A stretch of 64,000 nucleotides of DNA from JBFLYO01 sp040756745 (lineage in GTDB: Bacteria > Bacteroidota > Ignavibacteria > UBA10030 > UBA6906): positions 17,704-81,703 of the forward strand of contig JBFLYO010000016.1 in NCBI GenBank assembly GCA_040756745.1, written 5' to 3'. Below, one piece after another: positions 35,251 to 42,205 of this stretch; positions within the stretch are counted from its first letter, which is position 1; each line of letters starts with the position of its first letter. A program made the translations under genes and the position numbers. Below the pieces are notes generated by a model that was not told the origin of the DNA, did not search any database, and worked only from the letters and a program-made list of their open reading frames with translations.

Positions 35251-38200
35251 TTAGAAGGTCAGCCGTGCGCCAAAATAGAATTCACGCGGGAAGCCGTAGA
35301 AATAGCTGCCGTCTGCACCCACCGGCCGGACGTACGGGCCTGTCGGGTTGGGTGAGCCCGCAGCATTCGACTTCTCCCAGAGGAACTGCGTGTCAAGATT
35401 GTCGTACCCGATGATGTTCGTCCAATTAAAGGCGTTGATCACCTCGGCAAACACCGAGAGCCGGACTCCCTCGAATTCGAACCCCTTCTCCAGCCTGAGA
35501 TCCACCTGCTGGTTCCAGGGTCCTTCCGCAAACTCGCGGCCGATCGTGCGCGCATCGGCGGTTGTGTATTTCGGATAGAAGAAGCCGCTCTGGAATGTCC
35601 CGATGGATGACAGGACGATGTCTTCGGGGAATCCCAGTATGAGCTGGTACGTGATCCGGTGCGTACGGTCATATCCACCGGTCAGCGTGCTTGCGCCGCC
35701 GACGACATCGGTCTGGATCTTGTTGTAGAAGTTGATGTCATCAATCGGGAGGCCCCCCGCCAAACGTGCGCTATCGCCATTTGCGGTGGAGAAGGAGGTC
35801 TGCATCTTCGGATCCAGTCCTGCGAACGCCGATGCCTTGATATAGCTGTACGTGTACGTGGCGCGCCCCGAGACCGTCAGGATGCCGTCAAAGAAGCTCT
35901 GCCGTTGCCCCTCCAGCGTCACTTCCACGCCTCGGGAATCCGCATATCCGGCCGAGAAGCCGACGTAGTAGTTCGTTCCATACGGCCCGCTGCGCGGGAT
36001 CACGTTGTACGAATAGTAGCCGTAATCCTCGATGTCGCGCAGGTACGCGTTGAAGTTCAATGCAAACTTCGGCACGAACTCCCACTGGATCCCGAGTTCG
36101 TAGTTGTTCGACTTGTAAGGCTTCTGGAGCACACTCGGGTTGTTCGGGAGCGATGTGTTCCCGAAGTTGTTGTAGTTAGCATAGACCCGTGAGTAGGGCG
36201 GGGGGAGCGAATTCCGCGAGTACGAGAAGTACATCGCTGCAACGTCGGAGATCGGGTGGGAAACGCCGATCCTCGGCGATAAGAAGACGTAGGTATCAAC
36301 CTTTTTGCTCCTCTGCGTCTGCCGCTGGGTGACCGTGATCGGCACACCGGTCAGGGTGTCGACTGATACCTGGACGTCTCGATACGGCGCAAAATAATTG
36401 GTGAACTCGAGCGCATCAGGATTCCAGGTGTCCACACGCGCGCCCAGGTTGATGATGAGCCCCGCGTATTCCATCCGGTCCTGGATGTACCCGCCGAATT
36501 CTGTCGGCTTGGGGTTCCACTGCTCGATATAGTACTGTTGCTTCGCATCTACCGCTCCGAGGAACGACGCTCGGCGCAGCATGTCCACGTTGTGGAACCT
36601 CGCCTGTCCCCCAACCTGCAACCGGTGGTTTGCTGTGAGCTGATTTGTGTAATCCCCCTTAACGGTGAAGACCGAGTACAGCAGGTTCTCGTAAAAGAAT
36701 CCGGGTCGCGCAAGCCTGGCAGTGGTTCCGCCTGCATTGAACGGTGTGCTCGTCGAGCTCGCTTGCTCATCCTGATTGCGGAAGAATTTGGTCAGGTCAG
36801 TATTGTTGATGTACTTATTAGCCTGAGCGAGGGTTTCCAGCGTGATGAAGTCGCCGTCCTCGTCCAGCGCGCAGAATCCGTCGCCGTTGTCGTCGCTATA
36901 GCCCGTGCGCGTTTGATTTGACGTTATGCTGGCCTGTACTTCGTAGAAGGACGAAGGGTCAAGGATGTGCGTGAGCTTGAGGCTGCCAATGATGTCCGCA
37001 CCGTCGTTCTTTGGCACCCCCTCCAGGTAGAATCGGGCGCTCTCCTGATACCCCCTGTTCTTCCATCCGAAAAACCGCCCGCGATCGGTAAGTATGCCAA
37101 GACCCGTGACTTTGATGTCGCCGGTGATGTTGTACTGGGTCTTCAGGGTCAGGCCGATTTCACGTGCGAATTCGTTCGGCAGCCGGCCGTACGAGTTGAA
37201 GTACTTCCCCGTAAAGAAGAAGCCCCAGTCCTGCATGATATCACCGCTCAACGATCCCTCGAACTCCACGGTTGGCTTCTCGTTGAGATACTTCCCATTA
37301 GCGTATGTATATCGCCCCAGCCGGGCGCTGTCCGCAGGGAGCGTCGTGCCAAAGGGGAGGCCCGCAGCCCTTCGTGCCCTCAACGAGTCCACGCGGTATT
37401 GCAGGTCTGACTTCTCTTTGAAGTAAAGGAAGTCGTTCCAGTAGACGTCTGGACCATTATAGCGGAGCCCTTTGAACTGGCTGACCCGGCCTGTAATGCT
37501 GCCGGTCAGCGGCCCGCGCCCTTCTCGCAGGGCATAGTTCACGAGGCCCGCCGTGGCCGACGAATACTCGGCTCCCACAGCGCCCGTATTCACGCTTACC
37601 TGCTCCACAGAGTTGAAGCTGAAATCGCCGATCTTGCTCAGCTCGCTTCCGTGGAAGCGGGGTACGCTGTTGTATACCAGATACGGCGTATGGGCCATAT
37701 CTCCGGCATATGTATAGAACTGGTCGCTGACGTCAACACCGTCCACGATGGTCTTGGTCTCATTGATGCGGCCGCCGCGGATGAAGCCGTTGTACGCGCT
37801 CGCCGACGTTGCGATCAGTCCTACGGATGTGCGGATAGGGAGCGAGGAGATGTCGTCCGAGGTTATTGTGGACTTGGATGCCGTGAGGCTTCTATCCACA
37901 AGGGGTCGTTCTGCCTGAATGACGATTTCCGCCAGACCAACCGCTTCCGACTGGAGCGTGAAATCCAAGGTCAGGATCTGGTCAGATTCGATCAGCACGC
38001 CGACGACAACCTGCGGCGCGTACCCGACCGCCGAGGCGCGCACACGATACGTCCCCGGCGGGACATTCAGAATGAAATAGTTTCCGGAAGGATCCGTTGC
38101 CGCACCGAGCGTCGTGCCGACAACCACGACGTTCACCCCCGGAACAGCAGCCCCGTCGGAGCTCTTGACCGCCCCCGTGATCTTTCCGTTGCCGGCCACT

Positions 38201-38268
38201 GCAACCTGCGTCAGCGCAGCGGAGGCCAACAGAACGATCGCCAGGAATCTGTAGCAGCGTTGGGTCAT
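35251..38268 (-). CDS. TonB-dependent outer-membrane receptor with carboxypeptidase-regulatory-like domain
   Basis: 1005 aa from the ATG at 38268, preceded by a perfect AGGAGG seven bases upstream; the open frame extends further but runs through the leader. Signal peptide to about residue 26, then a CarboxypepD_reg-like domain (GKITGAVKSSDGAAVPGVNV to about 110). A plug domain follows (EIVIQAERPLVDRSL; TKTIVDGVDVSDQF), then a 22-strand-type barrel ending in phenylalanine (YFGARLTF). Such receptors import oligosaccharides or cofactors with TonB energy. It heads a three-gene set with the T9SS cargo and PorV. A long leader of about 229 nt and a palindromic operator precede it. No SusD gene is present in the window. 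Confidence 0.92.
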   Translation of the reverse strand: MTQRCYRFLAIVLLASAALTQVAVAGNGKITGAVKSSDGAAVPGVNVVVVGTTLGAATDPSGNYFILNVPPGTYRVRASAVGYAPQVVVGVLIESDQILTLDFTLQSEAVGLAEIVIQAERPLVDRSLTASKSTITSDDISSLPIRTSVGLIATSASAYNGFIRGGRINETKTIVDGVDVSDQFYTYAGDMAHTPYLVYNSVPRFHGSELSKIGDFSFNSVEQVSVNTGAVGAEYSSATAGLVNYALREGRGPLTGSITGRVSQFKGLRYNGPDVYWNDFLYFKEKSDLQYRVDSLRARRAAGLPFGTTLPADSARLGRYTYANGKYLNEKPTVEFEGSLSGDIMQDWGFFFTGKYFNSYGRLPNEFAREIGLTLKTQYNITGDIKVTGLGILTDRGRFFGWKNRGYQESARFYLEGVPKNDGADIIGSLKLTHILDPSSFYEVQASITSNQTRTGYSDDNGDGFCALDEDGDFITLETLAQANKYINNTDLTKFFRNQDEQASSTSTPFNAGGTTARLARPGFFYENLLYSVFTVKGDYTNQLTANHRLQVGGQARFHNVDMLRRASFLGAVDAKQQYYIEQWNPKPTEFGGYIQDRMEYAGLIINLGARVDTWNPDALEFTNYFAPYRDVQVSVDTLTGVPITVTQRQTQRSKKVDTYVFLSPRIGVSHPISDVAAMYFSYSRNSLPPPYSRVYANYNNFGNTSLPNNPSVLQKPYKSNNYELGIQWEFVPKFALNFNAYLRDIEDYGYYSYNVIPRSGPYGTNYYVGFSAGYADSRGVEVTLEGQRQSFFDGILTVSGRATYTYSYIKASAFAGLDPKMQTSFSTANGDSARLAGGLPIDDINFYNKIQTDVVGGASTLTGGYDRTHRITYQLILGFPEDIVLSSIGTFQSGFFYPKYTTADARTIGREFAEGPWNQQVDLRLEKGFEFEGVRLSVFAEVINAFNWTNIIGYDNLDTQFLWEKSNAAGSPNPTGPYVRPVGADGSYFYGFPREFYFGARLTF

Positions 38269-38440
38269 ATCGTTCCTCCTTCGATCATGAATTGAGTAGG
38301 GTGGGTGGATGGATTGACGTGATGTAACGGATGCATCGTACACTCGTGCGGTCAGCGCGGCATGGCTTCCCGTCGGGGGAGACCGCATGCTGCGGTGACG
38401 GAATGCGAACAGGAATGAGAACTGAGTCTGGAACCTGTGC

Positions 38441-38475
38441 GAACGCCCGGGCAGGAGATATTCACCCGGCGTTCC
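38441..38475 (-). promoter_or_regulatory. 5-prime leader hairpin of the TonB receptor transcript
   Basis: GGAACGCCGGG and CCCGGGCGTTC (minus strand, 38475-38441) pair around a 13-base loop. The hairpin begins about 20 bases after the predicted transcription start and directly after the operator. It may protect the 5-prime end. I see no known riboswitch pattern in the remaining leader (38269-38440), which otherwise holds no gene. Confidence 0.4.
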
Positions 38476-38476
38476 A

Positions 38477-38499
38477 CTAATAGAATGGTGTTTTATCAC
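38477..38499. promoter_or_regulatory. Second, imperfect copy of the IclR-type palindrome
   Basis: CTAATAGAAT, spacer GGT, GTTTTATCAC. Half-sites match those at 12236-12258 at 16 of 20 positions with identical 10-3-10 spacing. It lies directly after the -10 box of the receptor promoter, as its partner does at the IclR promoter. Confidence 0.65.
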
Positions 38500-38503
38500 C
38501 GGA

Positions 38504-38532
38504 AAAATAGCACATTGCCGATGTTTTGTCAA
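38504..38532 (-). promoter_or_regulatory. Predicted sigma70-like promoter of the TonB receptor operon
   Basis: Minus strand TTGACA (38532-38527), 17-bp spacer, TATTTT (38509-38504). The predicted start at about 38497 is covered by the palindrome. An 8-bp palindrome AAGCGCTT overlaps the -35 edge (38531-38538) and could bind another factor. Confidence 0.55.
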
Positions 38533-38553
38533 GCGCTTTCTTTCCCCGGAGCG

Positions 38554-38582
38554 TTGCGGATGAACCGGGCATTCTCTACTTT
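38554..38582 (+). promoter_or_regulatory. Predicted divergent promoter for the plus-strand cluster
   Basis: TTGCGG, 17-bp spacer, TACTTT, about 50 bp before the ATG at 38635. It is weaker than the opposing promoter, and the operator lies about 55 bp upstream of its -35, so shared control is possible. Confidence 0.35.
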
Positions 38583-38634
38583 ACTCCCGACGCGCTGTGA
38601 AACCCGATTCCACTATTGAAATGAGTGAGGCAGG

Positions 38635-39450
38635 ATGCGCATTCTCGTCGCGCGCTCGAAATGGGAGTTCGACACACTCCCCCTCGATGACTTTCTACGG
38701 AAGATATCGGGCGCCGGTTTCGACGCGTCCGACATCCACCTCCCTTCACTGAAGGAGTCCCCGGAAGAAACCGCCGCCCTGCACCACCGCTACCGCCTTT
38801 CTCTTATGGCCCTGATTACCAGCGAGGGGAAAACGCCAGAGGAGCATTGCCGTTCGCTCGAGGAACGGCTCGCCCTGGCCGCCCGGTGCAGCGCGGGGCA
38901 TGTGAACTGCCATACGGGAAGGGACATTTTTACACCAGAGGAGAATATCACAATTTTCAGGGCCGCCGCAGATCTTGCTCGCCGTTACGGGCTGCCCATT
39001 TCACACGAAACTCACCGCGGACGCGCCCTGTTTAGCCTTCCGGCAACACGCGATCTTTTGCGGACACTCCCGGAACTCAGGATAACCGCAGATTTTTCAC
39101 ACTGGTGCTGTGTGCATGAATCGCTACTCCAGGACCAGGAAGACGCTCTGGCACTCGCCATCGAGCGCTCTGATTACATCCACGCCCGGATCGGCCACGC
39201 GGAAGGACCCCAGGTCAATGACCCCCGTGCCCCTGAATGGGACACAGAGCGCAATATCCACCTGGAGTGGTGGAAGCGGATCGCGCGGGAGCACGTAAAA
39301 CGCGGCTCGGAACGCCTGTTCGTCTGTCCCGAATTCGGCCCCGCTCCCTACATGCCGCAACTGCCGCATACGCGGCAGCCGGTCACGGATCTGTGGGAAG
39401 TCACGCTGTATATGAAAGACCTTCTTCGTAAAGCACTGGAGGAGAATTAA
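38635..39450 (+). CDS. Sugar phosphate isomerase/epimerase-like TIM-barrel protein
   Basis: 271 aa, cytoplasmic, preceded by GAGG-rich sequence. The xylose-isomerase-like fold is seen in GAGFDASDIHLPS, GHVNCHTGRDIFTPEE, LPISHETHRGRALFS with a metal glutamate, LRITADFSHWCCVHES with aspartate and histidine, and the late VCPEFGPAPYMP glutamate. It is divergently transcribed from the TonB receptor and heads the plus-strand cluster. A role in interconverting a released sugar or keto sugar is likely; the exact substrate is unknown. Confidence 0.85.
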   Translation: MRILVARSKWEFDTLPLDDFLRKISGAGFDASDIHLPSLKESPEETAALHHRYRLSLMALITSEGKTPEEHCRSLEERLALAARCSAGHVNCHTGRDIFTPEENITIFRAAADLARRYGLPISHETHRGRALFSLPATRDLLRTLPELRITADFSHWCCVHESLLQDQEDALALAIERSDYIHARIGHAEGPQVNDPRAPEWDTERNIHLEWWKRIAREHVKRGSERLFVCPEFGPAPYMPQLPHTRQPVTDLWEVTLYMKDLLRKALEEN

Positions 39451-39464
39451 CCACAGAGGCACAG

Positions 39465-39597
39465 AGAAGATTGAGATCGAGATTGAGATTAAGGAAAAGG
39501 GGTGGAGCAGGTTAAGGTCAAGGGGGCCTTCGCCCGCCCTCAACCTTAACCTTGGCCTTGACCTCAATCTTGATCTCAATCTTGATCTCTATTGAGG
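39465..39597. repeat. Inverted pair of 6-base tandem repeats
   Basis: The left arm is hexads such as GATTGA, GATCGA, GATTGA, GATTAA and continues AGGTTAAGGTCAAGG. The right arm is CTCAAC, CTTAAC, CTTGGC, CTTGAC, CTCAAT, CTTGAT repeated. Their inner parts pair around a GGGGGC-CTTC-GCCC tip, forming a large hairpin between two plus-strand genes. It may terminate or attenuate. Confidence 0.65.
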
Positions 39598-39601
39598 TTC
39601 T

Positions 39602-40051
39602 ATGATTATTGCCGATCTTGCAACGATTTCGGGACGCACGTACCCCGCGAGGAGGAGGACCCAGAACCTCGTAGGAGGAGCATCCCCGATCCAGGCAAAT
39701 AATTTCTCCATGGGGATGGTCACGCTCGAGGCGCACGGCGGACAGGTGCCGTGGCACAATCAGGAACAGGAAGAGGTGTATCTGATCCTGAACGGCACCG
39801 GCGAAATGTGCCTTGGAGAGGAGCGGTTCACCGTAAGGTCTGGTCAGGCGGTGTTTATTCCGCCAAAGGTATTTCACCAGCTCACGAACACCGGACCGAC
39901 TCCCATGACCATGCTCTATTGTTACGGGCCGGCGGGTGATGTCGCCCACTGGCGGCAGGAGCTGGAAGGGACGCTGCCACGGGCCGGCATCGAGGCGCCG
40001 CCTCTCCCCTACGGCGCAGCGCCACAATGCACCGATGCGCCCGCTCGGTAG
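39602..40051 (+). CDS. Single-domain cupin protein
   Basis: 149 aa. Cupin motif 1 is seen in HGGQVPWHNQEQEEVYLILNGTG, cut here as VPWHNQEQEEVY with H-x5-E spacing, and motif 2 in GQAVFIPPKVFHQLTN. A metal-binding beta-barrel is therefore expected; members act as sugar isomerases, dioxygenases or binding proteins. It begins right after the hexad repeat and precedes a Gfo/Idh/MocA gene. No signal peptide. Confidence 0.87.
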   Translation: MIIADLATISGRTYPARRRTQNLVGGASPIQANNFSMGMVTLEAHGGQVPWHNQEQEEVYLILNGTGEMCLGEERFTVRSGQAVFIPPKVFHQLTNTGPTPMTMLYCYGPAGDVAHWRQELEGTLPRAGIEAPPLPYGAAPQCTDAPAR

Positions 40052-40122
40052 TTTTCCTTGCGGCGGTTCCATGAATCGTCGTTTCCCGTGTTCACCCAGA
40101 ACCGACCACCGGAGATGTATTC

Positions 40123-41292
40123 ATGCATACAATGAAGACCCATACCGTCGGCATTATCATGAACGGCGTGACCGGCCGTATGGGAATGAACCAACACCTG
40201 CTTCGGTCAGTCGCTGCGATTATCGCACAGGGGGGAGTCAGGGTCGGCGATACAGAGCGCATCATGCCCGACCCCATCCTTGTGGGACGCAATGCCGAGA
40301 AACTGGAAGACCTCGCAGCCCGCGCCGGAATCTCCCGCTGGACCACGGATCTGCGCGCCGTGCTGAACGACCCCAACACCAGCGTCTACTTCGATGCACA
40401 GACAACGAGCCTCCGCGCGCCGGCAGTTCGCGCCGCCATCGACGCGGGAAAGCACATCTACTGTGAAAAGCCCACCGCGCTCACAACCGCCGATGCGCTG
40501 GAACTCTACACCAGGGCAAAGACCCGCGGCGTGAAGCATGGCGTGGTGCAGGACAAGCTCTGGCTCCCCGGGCTCATCAAGCTCAAGACGCTGATCGATA
40601 CGGGGTTCTTTGGCCGCATTCTCTCCGTCCGCGGTGAGTTCGGCTACTGGGTCTTCGAGGGGAGCCCCATCCCCTCCCAGCGCCCCTCCTGGAACTACCG
40701 CAAGGAGGACGGCGGCGGCGTTATCTTCGACATGCTCTGTCACTGGCGCTACGTGCTGGACAACCTGTTCGGCAGGGTGACCGCGGTGTCGTGTCTCGGC
40801 GCAACCCATATCCCCACACGATGGGACGAAGCGGGAAAGCCCTACAGCTGCACTGCCGACGACGCCGCCTATGCGACATTTACCCTTGAAAACGGGGTCG
40901 TCGCACAGTTCAACTCATCCTGGACCGTCCGGGTACGTCGCGACGACCTGCTGACCCTGCAGGTCGACGGCACGCGCGGTTCCGCGGTCGCGGGGCTCCG
41001 CGACTGCCTCATCCAGCCCTACGAATCGACCCCGCGCCCCATCTGGAATCCCGACATCCCGAACCCGATCAACTTCTATTCCGACTGGGTACAGGTGCAG
41101 GCACAACAGGAATATGAGAACGCGTTCAAAGTACAGTGGGAGCTCTTCCTTCGCCATGTGGTGAAGGACGAGAAGTTTCAATGGGACTTGCTTGAAGGCG
41201 CCAAGGGAGTCCAGCTCGCCGAGAAGGGGATGGAGTCATGGGAAAAGCGCGCCTGGGTGGATGTCCCCGACCTGATCTGTACCAATTCCTGA
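40123..41292 (+). CDS. Gfo/Idh/MocA family oxidoreductase
   Basis: 389 aa. The ATG at 40123 has GGAG eight bases upstream; an ATG at 40132 is possible. N-terminal nucleotide-binding region HTVGIIMNGVTGRMGMNQHL has a GxxGxMG-like variant more like dihydrodipicolinate-reductase-type turns. The family lysine is in IYCEKPTALTTADALELY. The C-terminal domain contains VIFDMLCHWRYVLDNLFG with the usual D-x3-H. It is longer than the minus-strand paralogue at 8.5-9.6 kb and not closely similar. Likely oxidises a sugar or polyol in the same pathway as the adjoining isomerase and cupin. Confidence 0.88.
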   Translation: MHTMKTHTVGIIMNGVTGRMGMNQHLLRSVAAIIAQGGVRVGDTERIMPDPILVGRNAEKLEDLAARAGISRWTTDLRAVLNDPNTSVYFDAQTTSLRAPAVRAAIDAGKHIYCEKPTALTTADALELYTRAKTRGVKHGVVQDKLWLPGLIKLKTLIDTGFFGRILSVRGEFGYWVFEGSPIPSQRPSWNYRKEDGGGVIFDMLCHWRYVLDNLFGRVTAVSCLGATHIPTRWDEAGKPYSCTADDAAYATFTLENGVVAQFNSSWTVRVRRDDLLTLQVDGTRGSAVAGLRDCLIQPYESTPRPIWNPDIPNPINFYSDWVQVQAQQEYENAFKVQWELFLRHVVKDEKFQWDLLEGAKGVQLAEKGMESWEKRAWVDVPDLICTNS

Positions 41293-41343
41293 CAACTCCA
41301 CGATACCGGCACGCCTCACATCTATGCACTTCTGAGAAGCCTG

Positions 41344-42108
41344 ATGAGTCAACAGCCGACACAACTGGCACACGCACCTTTCGCCCGCCTCCGCGAGGCA
41401 CGCTACGAAGTCGCGCTGCTGCCCTGGGGAGCGACCGAGCCGCATAACCTCCACCTCCCGTACGGGACCGACCTCATTGAAACTGAGCGGATCGCTGCCG
41501 AGGCGGTACGAAAGGCGTCAGAACGCGGCGCGCGGGTAATTGTCCTCCCTATCGTTCCCTTCGGCGTCAATACCGGACAGCTCGACCTCCCGCTCACGAT
41601 CAACATGAACCCCAGCACGCAGCTGGCACTGCTCGACGACGTGGCGGAATCTCTGGAACGCCAGGGGGTCCCAAAGCTCGCGATCCTGAACGGCCATGGC
41701 GGGAATGACTTCCGGCAGTTGATCCGTGAGTTACGCCCGCGCCGAGACCTGTTTCTCTGCACGTTGAACTGGTACACGGCAGTGGAGAAGCGGAAGTTCT
41801 TCGACGCCGGGGGTGATCACGCGGATGAGATGGAGACCAGCCTGATGCTCCACCTCGCGCCCGAGCTCGTCCTCCCCCTCTCCGAAGCCGGAGACGGCAA
41901 GACCCTCTCGCCGCGGATCCAGGCGTTCCGTGAAGGATGGGCCTGGATGCCCCGTCCCTGGAGCACGGTTTCCGCAGATACCGGGTCGGGGGACCCGCGG
42001 AAGGCAACCGCGGAGAAAGGGCGAAGGTACTTCGAGGCCGTCACGGAAGCCGTTGCGGGATTCCTGGTCGAGCTGTCGGCAGCCGATCCCGGAGACATGT
42101 ACGTCTGA
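41344..42108 (+). CDS. Creatininase-family amidohydrolase
   Basis: 254 aa. Metal-binding motifs are conserved: LLPWGATEPHNLHLPYGTD (glutamate and histidine, aspartate), ILNGHGGNDF and GDHADEMETSLMLH with the E-x-E metal/catalytic glutamate. Creatininase-family enzymes open cyclic amides or formyl-amides (creatinine, mycofactocin precursor, formamidopyrimidine). Members next to sugar genes are common and their substrates largely unknown, so no creatinine activity is claimed. It lies 51 bp after the oxidoreductase. No signal peptide. Confidence 0.88.
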   Translation: MSQQPTQLAHAPFARLREARYEVALLPWGATEPHNLHLPYGTDLIETERIAAEAVRKASERGARVIVLPIVPFGVNTGQLDLPLTINMNPSTQLALLDDVAESLERQGVPKLAILNGHGGNDFRQLIRELRPRRDLFLCTLNWYTAVEKRKFFDAGGDHADEMETSLMLHLAPELVLPLSEAGDGKTLSPRIQAFREGWAWMPRPWSTVSADTGSGDPRKATAEKGRRYFEAVTEAVAGFLVELSAADPGDMYV

Positions 42109-42205
42109 TGCTATACTGATCGTCACCATCCTCGCAGCCCTGCAGCATGTCACTGCTGTCCCTGGTTTCACGCACTGCATCGTTCATTTCCCATCTCACA
42201 TCCCG

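Noticed and set aside
38269..38440. Cobalamin or other riboswitch in the receptor leader
   Set aside because: I could not find the conserved boxes of known riboswitches.
38269..38532. Extension of the TonB receptor to 1093 aa
   Set aside because: The frame runs through the promoter, operator and leader; the predicted start site is inside it and AGGAGG marks the ATG at 38268.
41930..42205. Extension of the secreted glycosidase to 960 aa
   Set aside because: The extension overlaps the creatininase gene and has no domain character; a signal peptide starts at 42206.
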